This document shows, one piece after another, positions 33,039 through 45,209 of a stretch of DNA of 64,000 bases. The notes below the pieces were generated by a model. The model saw only the letters and a list, made by a program, of their open reading frames with translations. It made no database searches and was not told where the DNA came from. How positions within the stretch are numbered: the stretch's first letter is position 1; every line of letters begins with the position of its first letter. The DNA lies in contig JARKIP010000028.1 in assembly GCA_029990175.1 (NCBI GenBank), forward strand, positions 12,402,501-12,466,500, given 5' to 3'. This DNA is from Petunia secreta. Its lineage: Eukaryota; Streptophyta; Magnoliopsida; Solanales; Solanaceae. A program made the position numbers and the translations under genes.

Positions 33039-36000
33039 TGTTGAACCCCAAAAATTACCATTTCTTTGAGAAAAGATAGGTTTCGGGTATATTTCAACAA
33101 AGTGGGATTCCAATGGGTTTTCTTTGGAGTCGCCACCTAATTTAATGATTATTAGGAACCTAAGTTAACTAAAGAGTGCAATTTATTCTTTATTTTAAAA
33201 GGAAAATAAATTCAGAGATTCTTAGGTAAGTGGTTCTGTTAAATTCGAAAGAAGGTCCCATGCGGGAGCACTTTCGAAAATCCGCTAAATGCGGTTAATC
33301 CGGCGGTTTTCACGAATTTGTTAAGGATAATAAGTATATATAGCTAATTTTATATAAGGATAGTAGGAATAATATAAATAAGATAAGATTTTTAACTATG
33401 CCGATACTTAGATAAATAGATGACCAATTTAAAATTAATTAAATGGATGATGAAACAATGATCAATTGATTAATTAATAGAATAAGTAAAGGTTAAATGA
33501 AGTTAGATGATTAAATAAAACAAACTAGATAAATAATTGGATAATAATAATAAAGGATTAATTAATTGATTTAATAAATAGATAAATAAATAAGCAAAAA
33601 AATAGCTTGATTAAATAAATGAATACTTGTCAATTTTAATTAAGTAAAGGAGTAAATGAAGAATAATTTATTAATTAAATAAATAAAGAAATAAATATTC
33701 AATTGATTAAATAAATTATTAATTGAAATTAATTAAATAAATTAGATTAAGTAAATGAATAAATAAAGGATTAAAATTTAATTGATTAACTAAATAAATA
33801 AATTAGATAATTGAATATTTAATATAATAAATAAAGAAGCAATGCGAATGCGAATTATGACGAGGGTACGATTTTTAGTCGAATTTTGATTTTTGCACTC
33901 ATTAATCGACAAATGATTCTAAACATCCATAAATTAATTGGCGATTCGAAAAGAAATGATACAAAGCATTCATATAAAATAATTTAAGTAATTTACAATA
34001 ATTATTCACAATTCAAATACCATTTCTATTTTACAGGGCTCCTAAAACAAGTTTTTCTAGAGAGGAGGGGAAAGAAAGAGTTTAGAAGGTAGAACCCGGA
34101 AGCGCAAACTCAATAATTGATCTTTGGACTTTGTGATTTTCGTTTTTCATTTCTTACATTTTCGAGGATATCAAGTCCCGAATATGCGAAGCGGAGCAAA
34201 TAACTTCAAATGCAAACAGCCATTCCCGTTTATGAGTTTCACCAACTCGTCCCAAGATTTTATGCCAAAATAAACAAAATAAGGATTAGTATCCGACCAA
34301 AGAGCCTAAACTTTTAAAGCAATGGAAGATTAAAGGTAAGCTAAGGCATATAGGCAGCACACTTTATTTCTTAAAAAGATCATTCAAACAAACTTTGTAC
34401 TCATTGTTTCAGATAGAACACATAGGGAATTGTTAAGAATAATGACAAGTAAAGTACAGATAGATACATGTAGATTGATTCTTAAATTAATCATTTACAA
34501 CCCTTTCATTACTAAGGAAGTTTGGTAGCGACCAAGGCATAGCAAATTAAGGAGAACAAAATGCATTTGATTCCTACTTCAACTCACTCTCTTCAAAAAG
34601 GGAATAACACATGACATTTTGACTCCAGATAGCACGCCATAGGTGAATTCAGATCTTAAAGGTCAGAACTTTTATGCATAATAAACTCCTTAGCATGTGC
34701 CAGACAAGCAGAATGATAGAAACATCCAAGGCTATAAAGATTTATGCTAAACTTTTATCGCAGCTTACACTAATTTAGTTATCAAGGTGTGAACTTTATC
34801 AAAATATCTCTTTCTATTTAAGCTTAAGTTGATAGAAACTAACTGAACCAAAGTGGAGCTTAAAACAATGCCTGATAGGACCTAAAACTACTCAAAACCA
34901 GGCAGAAATAGATATAGGCCTTAGCCTGATTCAAGCAAGAAGCTGAGATGAAGTCTAGGTCTTGGAACAAGACCTAGAACTTGAAACAATAAAGCTACTA
35001 CTCATTTAAACCACTATAGACATTTTAAGTAAAACTGGACCTAGTTCCTCAACATCATAGCAGAACCAATACTGAATATGAACCATAAACTTCAATGAGC
35101 AACTGAAAAAGACATGGAGCCAGGGAGCTGACCTACTGAGCCAGAAACCAAGACCTGAACCTAACTGACTCAAAAGCTGGGAGACGAGCATGGAACAATT
35201 ACACACCTATTCAAACTTGGAATAGCTTTAGGATCTGCCAATACCTCTTACAAACCACCTACATACTAGAAAAATCAAGCTAGACAGCCTTATACACATC
35301 ACAAACAGGAAGCTAAATCAAGAACTAACCCTCCTTGCTTGCCAACCACCTGAACTCCTACTACTACTAGAACTGCTAAACAGCCTAGACCAGAAACACC
35401 ATCACAATAATCTGCATATATGCTAACACCTATACATAAAACCAACTACTGAAACATCATCACCTCCTATCTAGCTGCAACCTGAACAACCTTTTCATAC
35501 CCTGGAACTACACCTGCAACCACCTGCACAACACCCTGAACCTCTCAGACCTCTCACCACCTGAACTACCTCCAGCTACATCCAAAACAGCCTGCAACAA
35601 CTTCTAAAGAAACTCTAGGACCCCTCCCAAACTCATCCTGAACTCCCTGCTACTACCTGAACACACACACCTTACTCCCTAATCTCACAGAACCAACAGG
35701 AAACACCTATACACAAACAGACTCCCTCAGCTTACCCCTTACAAACCTGGAAAACCTTTATACTATCCCACTTCACTACAAACACAACAACCTGCACACC
35801 CTCGCCAATCAACAAGAATCAGGATAAACAACTAGAGACAACAACTCAACTTCTCACAGGCTCTCACAAGCCTGCAAACATCAACAGAGCAGGCAAACAA
35901 ATCCTAAATAGCTGCTGCACTGCAGCTTACATACTGCACTCACTACTTCAAAACCAAAGATCCCTCTACCTTTTCAAACAACAAGAATCAGCTCCCCTTA

Positions 36001-37291
36001 ATCGACTCCCTGGGCCCCTTCTTAGCAGAAACAAGCACACAAACAAAGCAGCAAATAGAACTCTCTGCTTCCCAAGCTTCTATCAGGATCAGATCTTCTT
36101 TACGTATACAAATCATAAAAATGCGGAGATATGGCTAGCACAGGTAGAGAAGCAGGATTGAAATCCAACAAAAGACTAGTCATTTTATGCTAAACTGAAC
36201 CACATCATGTTTTCAACTTCTAAATAGCATATAATCATTTCTTTTCATACTTAGACAAAAATATAAATCTATAATAACCGATATGACACTATTTACTGTA
36301 AATAACAAACTCACAAACATAAATATACCCTAAAATGAGATTAAGCTGAGGTTATTACCTTTTGCGGGGCAGTGAAAAAGGGTGAGGACCTGAAGCGATG
36401 CGACTCGACTAAGCGACGCGAGCAAGGTCGACGACTAGTGTAGCGAAACAACGACACAAAACAAATCTAATCCGGAAACTTTAGCAGAAACCATGACTAT
36501 AATTTCTGTACTTTTTTAGAAGAAAAGTCGAAACTGAAAAAAAATATACTCTCTCTATATGTTATACATTCTGCCTCTTTTTTAATTTTTCCTCAACCCT
36601 AAAACTTCAAGACCGCCTCCAAAATGAAAGAAACAAGGAAATATATATCTCATACCTTAGGGTTTCGGATTTCTTTGAATACCCCAAATAATCCTTGTTC
36701 ATTTTCTTTTCCCTTTTGAAACCAGGGTTAAAATAGTATAATCCTTCGGATCGTACTAGTTTAACTCTGATTTCAAAGAGAATATGAACGTTATGATATC
36801 TCACGGATCAGATTGATTCTCGCTTTTGAAATGGACGATAGTGATTCACGCTTCGTACTGGAGAGAGGGTAAAAGGGGACCAGGGACCACTGTTCTTGGA
36901 CTGTTGTTGATTTTAGGAGGGAAATTGTACTGGGAAATTGGGGATCAGCTTTAGGGATTTCGCGGGTTGGGAAAATGGGCATTGGGGTTAACGGGTTTGG
37001 GAGAAAAATGGGCTGATGATCTTCACGCGTGTTTTGTGTTTTGTGTTGTGGGTGTATATGTGTGTTTGCGTAAATGGACTGTCAATTAGGACTAGGAGCG
37101 ATTTTAGCCTCTTTTAGATAAATTAATTGAATATAGGCAATTGCACGGGGTAGGCTAGGGATTAGGCTAGATATTACGATTTTACCCTTTTTATCAAGAT
37201 TTCAACTATTTCTCTTTTAAATTTATAAATTGACTTTATTTTAAATAATTAGATATCTATTAAACTTTCGGGACAAAATTGGGTGTCAACA
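33039..37291 (-). repeat. Array LTR 1 (4253 bp), Ogre/Tat-type
   Basis: On the plus strand it runs TGTTGAACCCC ... GGTGTCAACA, with 6-bp perfect inverted termini TGTTGA/TCAACA. In element orientation (minus) it starts TGTTGACACCCAATTTTG, preceded by a polypurine tract, the signature of Ogre-like elements. This LTR alone in the array has the 70-bp segment at 33157-33226 that the others lack, and it differs from them most. Contents, left to right: terminal conserved block, AT-rich tract of TAAATAAAT type (33300-33840), conserved 'agaacccggaag' region (about 34090), a low-G A/C-rich tract (35330-36000), then the U3 side. A hairpin CTAGGTCTTG-GAA-CAAGACCTAG is at 34955-34977. Short frames within are not genes. 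Confidence 0.93.
34955..34977. other. 10-bp perfect stem-loop in LTR 1
   Basis: CTAGGTCTTG, loop GAA, CAAGACCTAG. Conserved exactly in LTR2 (42866-42888), LTR3 (50758-50780) and LTR4 (58662-58684). Role unknown; it could fold in DNA or RNA. Confidence 0.85.
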
Positions 37292-37304
37292 GCTGCCCCT
37301 CTTT
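37292..37304 (-). promoter_or_regulatory. Polypurine tract, unit 1
   Basis: AAAGAGGGGCAGC on the minus strand directly before TGTTGACACC of the LTR, where plus-strand DNA synthesis would be primed. Confidence 0.8.
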
Positions 37305-38010
37305 ACCCGAAAAGGATGAAAGAGTTTTCAGGATAAAGAAGTTGACATAAAGCCAATTTTGTCGCGATAAAGCCAAGGACTTCTGATTCCATGGACCAAA
37401 AGGCGAGGCTTATGGATATGGCCGAACTCCGGTTTCCGAGTTTCCCACATATCTCGGGCTAAAAGAGAATCAGGCCATATATAGTTCGACGACACTTAGA
37501 AACGAAGACTCGCACGATTGACAAAAGAAAGGACGCACGAATAGGAAAAAAAACTGACGCCTAATCTGAAATGAAAGATTAGGTAAAACTTGCTTGTTCG
37601 AGTGCGATTCTTCAGATCCTCGTTGACGAGTCTAGCTCATATCAACGATTGCCCCAGTTCAGTGCTAAGAAAAAGTTCCACGTTATGCTCCAAATGCTGC
37701 TGCGATGCCGCTAAAATTCTGTAAAGACTTAACAAACGGTAAGCGAGCAACTGCTAATACACTATAATAATTGAAATAAGAAATAAAAAAAGGTATAATA
37801 TAAAATTGTAAATGCTGGTTGTGACGCTCAAATAGTTCTTCTCTCGATCAACTGACGAGGTACTCCGCCCGGGAAACCTCTAGGCTGATCATTATTCTGA
37901 AACGGTAAAGTAAAACAATAAGTAAAGTGGGAACGAATTCGTAAAATGCAAGGCTTTCATAAGATAAGTTGACTAACGAGATATGGTGTCTCAAGTCGAA
38001 TCGCCTATTG

Positions 38011-39186
38011 TTAATAGAATTCATCCAATGTCTCGATGAAATGTCCCACAAACTCTTCCTCACTCATGGGAGGCTTAACTTTGGCAGCCTCACTCCTCCA
38101 ACGTACCGCGTATTCCCTAAAGGTCTCGGTCGACTTCTTCCTAAACCTTGCAATAGCCAACCGATCTAATGGTATTTCAGCATGGAAACCAAAACGCTCC
38201 ATGAAGTCGTGAGCCATACTCCTCCAGTTAATCCATTTTGAGGGATCCTGCTCGGAGTACCAGTCTAAAGCTTCGCCTTCAAGACTATGAATGAATAATT
38301 TCATACGGAGCTCTTCATTCTTCCCCACTCCCAAGGTTTCACAGTACCTTCTCAAATGGGCGCGGGGGTTGCCTTTGCCATTAAACTTAACAAACTTTGG
38401 TACTTTGTACCCTTCTGGGTATTCAATCCCAGGATGAACGCACAAGCCTTCATATTCTAGACTTTCTTTGTCCTTGCCTTTTGATGCTTTGCTAAGAGCA
38501 CTCATCACCCAACTTTGTACCTTTTTCTCCAAATCTTCACCCCCATCGACTGCTTTTTCGGCTCTTCTAACACCATTTTGAAACTTCACATAAGGAGGAT
38601 TGGTGTAATCATCAATTTGCACAATAGGAACATCTTGCCCGCCAGACACCGCCACTTGGACTAATGGTGGGGGTAGATTTTCAGTATAAGCTTGCAGGAT
38701 GGGTTCATTTTGGTAAGTGGAGGTTTGGTATAGATATGGAGTGTTTGTCTGATAATAAGTATTGGCAGGGTACGGGGTGTATGATGGGTGTTGTTGATGT
38801 GATGGGTAGATGGGTGGTCGGTTAATTGTTTGGCTAGATTGAGCGTTATTTGGGGGTGGAGCTTGGACAAGTGGCAAGTTGCTTTGGTGGACTGGTGCTT
38901 TTAGAGAATTGTGGGTGTTCAATGGTGTGTTCATATTGGCGACCCCATCAATTGAGTTCAGAGATTGCCCCATTTGAACCAGAGAGTGTGATGCATCGGG
39001 CCCACGCAGCGGCGTGTTTTTAGGAGTTTGCCCTTTTACCGCAGCCATCTCATCTTTTAGCATCTGTAGTTCCTTAGCCATTTCAAGAATATGTTCGTCT
39101 TGACCAATAATGACATTTCCTCTTGATGATTCAGGAGTTGCAAGATTTTTCTCGGTATTGCGAGGTTCATCATCTATTCCAGTCAT
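38011..39186 (-). CDS. gag: Gag-like protein of the array element, copy 1
   Basis: 391-residue intact frame starting MTGIDDEPRNTEKNLATPES. A short helical stretch (about 30-50, ILEMAKELQMLKDEMAAVK) is followed by a Pro/Gln/Asn/Tyr-rich low-complexity region (about 60-175). The C-terminal half is capsid-like: CVHPGIEYPEGYKVPKFVKF, then GNPRAHLRRYC, then LEGEALDWYSEQDPSKWINW and FREYAVRWRSEAAKVKPPM. These match the Retrotrans_gag (PF03732) region of plant Tat/Ogre gag. It ends abruptly in VGHFIETLDEFY, before the zinc knuckle and protease expected in an autonomous element. Such capsid proteins form the particle that packages element RNA. Copy 1 differs from copies 2-4 at two residues (P for L in NRPPIYP, L for P in PYLYQ). 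Confidence 0.88.
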   Translation of the reverse strand: MTGIDDEPRNTEKNLATPESSRGNVIIGQDEHILEMAKELQMLKDEMAAVKGQTPKNTPLRGPDASHSLVQMGQSLNSIDGVANMNTPLNTHNSLKAPVHQSNLPLVQAPPPNNAQSSQTINRPPIYPSHQQHPSYTPYPANTYYQTNTPYLYQTSTYQNEPILQAYTENLPPPLVQVAVSGGQDVPIVQIDDYTNPPYVKFQNGVRRAEKAVDGGEDLEKKVQSWVMSALSKASKGKDKESLEYEGLCVHPGIEYPEGYKVPKFVKFNGKGNPRAHLRRYCETLGVGKNEELRMKLFIHSLEGEALDWYSEQDPSKWINWRSMAHDFMERFGFHAEIPLDRLAIARFRKKSTETFREYAVRWRSEAAKVKPPMSEEEFVGHFIETLDEFY

Positions 39187-39892
39187 TGTCAGTTGTGGAA
39201 ATGTGTACCAGTATGCAGATTGGTCCTTTGTCCTTGTGTAATAGGAGTGATCAGCCAGCTTAAATCAGCACAAATCAAACCTCTGAATGGGGGATAAACA
39301 AAAGAAAAGAAAAGTTCAAAAGTAGCTATGTTAGTTTGCATGTCATTGGCAAAATTGCACACAAATCACGTAGCGCGCATCACGTAGCGCTTTGCATTTT
39401 AAACAAGTTGACATGTGGCAAACACAACTACACAAGTAGTGGACGTAAATGAAAATGCGAACGCTTCCTACCCTGTAAGGTGCCTCTTTGTGCCAGAGGT
39501 GGGCCTAAGACGCGCAAACAAGTGATAACGAAAAATAGTTCATGCCAGTTTTGAGCAATTCAGATTTAGAGTAAGCGATAAATAATAACAATAATCGATA
39601 ACAATCAGCTCTCCGCCTCGACATTGCAATTCCATTATCCCAACTAACTTCCAAAAAGCTGGTGTCAACTCGAAATTCTAACATAGCCCATGCTCTCCAC
39701 AACATCTGCACCAAATTTCTAAACCCAAATGCCTAAAACCTGAAACAAACCTCTATACCTTTCGCAAACATCAACGCTCCACCAAGCACAACTCCCAATT
39801 GTTATACAACATCCAGGGGTGAGATTTCCAACTGCCTTCACAATACCAGACTGCAAATCATGAAAGGCGCCCATCGGCCTTTCAAAATAAAA

Positions 39893-40015
39893 CCTCACTG
39901 GTCCTCAGCTTTAGTCAAGCCTCTCAGCTTCCTAGGTTTTGCAAAGCTCACAGACCTTGTTCATAGGGCTCCTCACTAGTCCTCGGCTTTAATCAAGCCT
40001 CTCAGTTTCCTAGGT
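39893..40015. repeat. 45-bp imperfect direct repeat in the leader
   Basis: 'cctcactggtcctcagcttt' ... 'cctaggt' at 39893-39937 and 'cctcactagtcctcggcttt' ... at 39971-40015, four differences in 45. The same pair is present in every internal region. Nearby 'gggaccccattggtc' (40044) and 'gggaccccactgatc' (40179) form a second weaker pair. Confidence 0.8.
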
Positions 40016-40999
40016 AGCCAAGACCGCACTGGTCTTCAAGGAGGGACCCCATTGGTCGTTTATAGACATAGGGGCTTCACTCTCCTAGTATGCGACAAGC
40101 ATACTTCATTCCATACGAGTTTGCAGCTGGTTAGTCAACATGGGCCTGCACACACGCAAAGCCATTCACGAGCGGGACCCCACTGATCTTTTAAAGACAT
40201 CAGGGGCTTTGCCTCTTAGATCTCACTACACCAGACCATCTCCAAAACACAAGCCAACCAAATCCGCCTAACTTTCCCCCGACTACAATTCTGTCTATGA
40301 TCTCAAATTCTATGTGGACTGCTATGACCACATAAATTTTGCTAAACTCTTCCATTTTCTGCCCTAAAAGACAACATAGCAGACAAAATTCTAAATTTGA
40401 TTTTGCTCAAAACATGGTTAGGACTGAGGATTCGTCATCACATAGCACATAATATGCATTGTCGTTGGGTTTTAAAAAAAAACCCATTGACGTAAGGGTG
40501 GTTTCCTGACTATGGAGGCGGTACCAAGGACCGGGTCCAGACTAAGGTGTAAATGCATGCATGCTCCTAATCCCCTTCTAAGAGTGGGTTAACGGTTGAG
40601 GCTAACAAGTGAGTGGCAAGCGGTCTCGCAGTCGAATTACTCCTACGATGGCCGCCGGTGTACCAACTCGTCACAAGGGTTCTTTAGTGGAAGAAAGTGC
40701 GGGTGCGCATGGGCGCACCTCGCGGATATTTGGGGTGAAAATGCAAGAGGTTCCTAGGAATGGGGGAAGTATGAACGGAATGCCAATTTATATGTGCGCA
40801 AATAGGGGTGTGGTGACATGTTTTCGTGACACACAGCAATCAACTAAATTAACTAAGCATGCTCGCAAATAAACAATAGATATAATCATGCTAGTTTCAA
40901 CAATTATTAAATAAGCTACGCATACTGATACCGGCATACAACTCAAACAATACAAACAAACAAATTCATGAAAGCCTTTTGGTTAGAACCATTTGCGTA

Positions 41000-41017
41000 T
41001 CCCCAGCGGAGTCGCCA
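41000..41017 (-). promoter_or_regulatory. Primer binding site, tRNA-Arg type, unit 1
   Basis: TGGCGACTCCGCTGGGGA on the minus strand, 3 nt inside LTR2. It would pair with a tRNA 3' end reading TCCCCAGCGGAGTCGCCA, which I recall as plant tRNA-Arg, the primer reported for Ogre elements. Confidence 0.82.
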
Positions 41018-41020
41018 CGC

Positions 41021-44000
41021 TGTTGAACCCCAAAAATTACCCTTTCTTTGAGAAAAGATAGGTTTCGGGTATATTTCAACAAAGTGGGATTCCAAAGGGT
41101 TTTCTTTGGAGTCGCCACCTAATTTAATGATTATTAGGTAAGTGGTTCTGTTAAATTCGAAAGAAGGTCCCATGCGGGAGCACTTTCGAAAATCCGCTAA
41201 ATGCGGTTAATCCGGCGGTTTTCACGAATTTGTTAAGGATAATAAGTATATAAAGCTAATTTTATATAAGGATAGTAGGAATAATATAAATAAGATAAGA
41301 TTTTTAATTATGCCGATACTTAGATAAATAGATGACCCAATTTAAAATTAATTAAATGGATGATGAAACAATGATCAATTGATTAATTAATAGAATAAGT
41401 AAAGGTTAAATGAAGTTAGATGATTAAATAAAATAAACTAGATAAATAATTGGATAATAATAAAGGATTAATTAATTGATTTAATAAATAGATAAATAAA
41501 TAAGCAAAAAAATAGCTTGATTAAATAAATGAATACTTGTCAATTTTAATTAAGTAAAGGAGTAAATGAAGAATAATTGATTAATTAAATAAATAAAAAA
41601 ATAAATATTCAATTGATTAAATAAATTATTAATTGAAATTAATTAAATAAATTAGATTAAGTAAATGAATAAATAAAGGATTAAAATTTAATTGATTAAC
41701 TAAATAAATAAATTAGATAATTGAATATTTAATATAATAAATAAAGAAGCAATGCGAATGCGAATTATGGCGAGGGTACGATTTTTAGTCGAATTTTGAT
41801 TTTTGCACTCATTAATCGACAAATGATTCTAAACATCCATAAATTAATTGGCGATTCGAAAAGAAATGATACAAAGCATTCATATAAAAAAATTTAAGTA
41901 ATTCACAATAATTATTCACAATTCAAATACCATTTCTATTTTACAGGGTTCCTAAAACATGTTTTTCTAGAGAGGACGGGAAAGAAAGAGTTTAGAAGGT
42001 AGAACCCGGAAGCGCAAACTCAATAATTGAGCCTTGGACTTTGTGATTTTCGTTTTTCATTTCTTACATTTTCGGGGATATCAAGTCCCGAAAATGCGAA
42101 GCGGAGCAAATAACTTCAAATGCAAACAGCCATTCCCGTTTATGAGTTTCACCAACTCGTCCCAAGATTTTATGCCAAAATAAACAAAATAAGGATTAGT
42201 ATCCGACCAAAGAGCCTAAACTTTTAAAGCAATGGAAGATTAAAGGTAAGCTAAGGCATATAGGCAGCACACTTTATTTCTTAAAAAGATCATTCAAACA
42301 AACTTTGTACTCATTGTTTCAGATAGAACACATAGGGAATTGTTAAGAATAATGACAAGTAAAGTACAGATAGATACATGTAGATTGATTCTTAAATTAA
42401 TCATTTACAACCCTTTCATTACTAAGAAAGTTTGGTAGCGAACAAGGCATAGCAAATTAAGGAGAACAAAATGCATTTGATTCCTACTTCAACTCACGCT
42501 CTTCAAAAAGGGAAAACACATGACATTTTGACTCCAGATAGCACGCCATAGGTGAATTCAGATCTTAAAGGTCAGAACTTTTATGCATAATAAACTCCTT
42601 AGCATGTGCCAGACAAGCAGAATGATAGAAACATCCAAGGCTATAGAAAGATTTATGCTAAACTTTTATCGCAGCTTACACTAATTTAGTTATCAAGGTG
42701 TGAACTTTATCAAAATATCTATTTCTATTTAAGCTTAAGTTGATAGAAACTAACTGAACCAAAGTGGAGCTTAAAACAATGCCTGATAGGACCTAAAACT
42801 ACTCAAAACCAGGCTGAAATAGATATAGGCCTTAGCCTGATCCAAGCAAGAAGCTGAGATGAAGTCTAGGTCTTGGAACAAGACCTAGAACTTGAAACAA
42901 TGAAGCTACTACTCATTTAAACCACTATAGGCATTTTAAGTAAAACTGGACCTAGTTCCTCAACATCATAGCAGAACCAATACTGAATATGAACCATAAA
43001 CTTCAATGAGCAACTGAAAAAGACATGGAGCCATGGAGCTGACCTACTGAGCCAGAAACCAAGACCTGAACCTAACTGACTCAAAAGCTGGGAGCCGAGC
43101 ATGGAACAATTACACACCTATTCAAACTTGGAATAGCTTTAGGATCTGCCAATACCTCTTACAAACCACCTACATACTAGAAAAATCAAGCTAGACAGCC
43201 TTATACACATCACAAACAGGAAGCTAAATCAAGAACTAACCCTCCTTGCTTGCCAACCACCTGAACTCCTACTACTACTAGAACTGCTAAACAGCCTAGA
43301 CCAGAAACACCATCACAATAATCTGCATATATGCTAACACCTATACATAAAACCAACTACTGAAACATCATCACCTCCTATCTAGCTGCAACCTGAACAA
43401 CCTTTTCATACCCTGGAACTACACCTGCAACCACCTGCACAACACCCTGAACCTCTCAGACCTCTCACCACCTGAACTACCTCCAGCTACATCCAAAACA
43501 GCCTGCAACAACTTCTAAAGAAACTCTAGGACCCCTCCCAAACTCATCCTGAACTCCCTGCTACTACCTGAACACACACACCTTACTCCCTAATCTCACA
43601 GAACCAACAGGAAACACCTATACACAAACAGACTCCCTCAGCTTACCCCTTACAAACCTGGAAAACCTTTATACTATCCCACTTCACTACAAACACAACA
43701 ACCTGCACACCCTCGCCAATCAACAAGAATCAGGATAAACAACTAGAGACAACAACTCAACTTCTCACAGGCTCTCACAAGCCTGCAAACATCAACAGAG
43801 CAGGCAAACAAATCCTAAATAGCTGCTGCACTGCAGCTTACATACTGCACTCACTACTTCAAAACCTAAGATCCCTCTACCTTTTCAAACAACAAGAATC
43901 AGCTCCCTTTAATCGACTCCCTGGGCCCCTTCTTAGCAGAAACAAGCACACAAACAAAGCAGCAAATAGAACTCTCTGCTTCCCAAGCTTCTATCAGGAT

Positions 44001-45196
44001 CAGATCTTCTTTACGTATACAAATCATAAAAATGCGGAGATATGGCTAGCACAGGTAGAGAAGCAGGATTGAAATCCAACAAAAGACTAGTCATTTTATG
44101 CTAAACTGAACCACATCATGTTTTCAACTTCTAAATAGCATATAATCATTTCTTTTCATACTTAGACAAAAATATAAATCTATAATAACCGATATGACAC
44201 TAGTTACTGTAAATAACAAACTCACAAACATAAATATACCCTAAAATGAGATTAAGCTGAGGTTATTACCTTTTGCGGGGCAGTGAAAAAGGGTGAGGAC
44301 CTGAAGCGATGCGACTCGACTAAGCGACGCGAGCAAGGTCGACGACTAGTGTAGCGAAACAACGACACAAAACAAATCTAATCCGGAAACTTTAGCAGAA
44401 ACCATGACTATAATTTCAGTACTTTTTTAGAAGAAAAGTCGAAACTGAAAAAAAATATACTCTCTCTATATGTTATACATTCTGCCTCTTTTTTAATTTT
44501 TCCTCAACCCTAAAACTTCAAGACCGCCTCCAAAATGAAAGAAACAAGGAAATATATATCTCATACCTTAGGGTTTCGGATTTCTTTGAATACCCCAAAT
44601 AATCCTTGTTCATTTTCTTTTCCCTTTTGAAACCAGGGTTAAAATAGTATAATCCTTCGGATCGTACTAGTTTAACTCTGATTTCAAAGAGAATATGAAC
44701 GTTATGATATCTCACGGATCAGATTGATTCTCGCTTTTGAAATGGACGATAGTGATTCACGCTTCGTACTGGAGAGAGGGTAAAAGGGGACCAGGGACCA
44801 CTGTTCTTGGACTGTTGTTGATTTTAGGAGGGAAATTGAACTGGGAAATTGGGGATCAGCTTTAGGGATTTCGCGGGTTGGGAAAATGGGCATTGGGGTT
44901 AACGGGTTTGGGAGAAAAATGGGCTGATGATCTTCACGCGTGTTTTGTGTTGTGGGTGTATATGTGTGTTTGCGTAAATGGACTGTCAATTAGGACTAGG
45001 AGCGATTTTAGCCTCTTTTAGATAAATTAATTGAAATATAGGCAATTGCACGGGGTAGGCTAGGGATTAGGCTAGGTATTACGATTTTACCCTTTTTATC
45101 AAGATTTCAACTATTTCTCTTTTAAATTTATAAATTGACTTTATTTTAAATAATTAGATATCTATTAAACTTTCGGGACAAAATTGGGTGTCAACA
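41021..45196 (-). repeat. Array LTR 2 (4176 bp), shared by internal regions 1 and 2
   Basis: Same termini as LTR1 (TGTTGAACCCC at 41021, GTGTCAACA at 45196). The 70-bp segment is missing, leaving one TTAGG at 41134-41138. A private variant is AAATAAAAAAATAAATATTC near 41591. One LTR serves as 3' LTR of unit 2 and 5' LTR of unit 1. Hairpin at 42866-42888. Confidence 0.93.
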
Positions 45197-45209
45197 GCTG
45201 CCCCTCTTT
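45197..45209 (-). promoter_or_regulatory. Polypurine tract, unit 2
   Basis: AAAGAGGGGCAGC on the minus strand abutting LTR2, identical to unit 1. Confidence 0.8.

Larger units (their letters stand above)
37292..41020 (-). mobile_element. Array internal region 1 (gag-only), 3729 bp
   Basis: In element orientation: primer site next to LTR2, a leader of about 1.8 kb, a gag-like frame, about 720 bp without coding, then the polypurine tract next to LTR1. No protease, reverse transcriptase, RNase H or integrase sequence is present, although autonomous Ogre elements carry all of them. Reproduction would need proteins supplied by another element, as in TR-GAG type retrotransposons. The leader holds a 45-bp imperfect direct repeat (39893-39937 and 39971-40015) and other repeated phrases. 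Confidence 0.9.

Noticed and set aside
35006..36982. Short frames in the LTRs (for example 35006-35206, 36607-36982, repeated in each LTR)
   Set aside because: They recur only because the LTR recurs, have no domain, and lie in non-coding LTR sequence.
40609..40872. 87-codon plus-strand frame repeated in each leader
   Set aside because: It is antisense to the element, lacks a recognisable domain, and is repeated only with the unit. I do not claim a gene.
41000..41017. Primer binding sites as tRNA gene fragments
   Set aside because: Only the 18-nt complement of a tRNA 3' end is present beside an LTR; no cloverleaf surrounds it.
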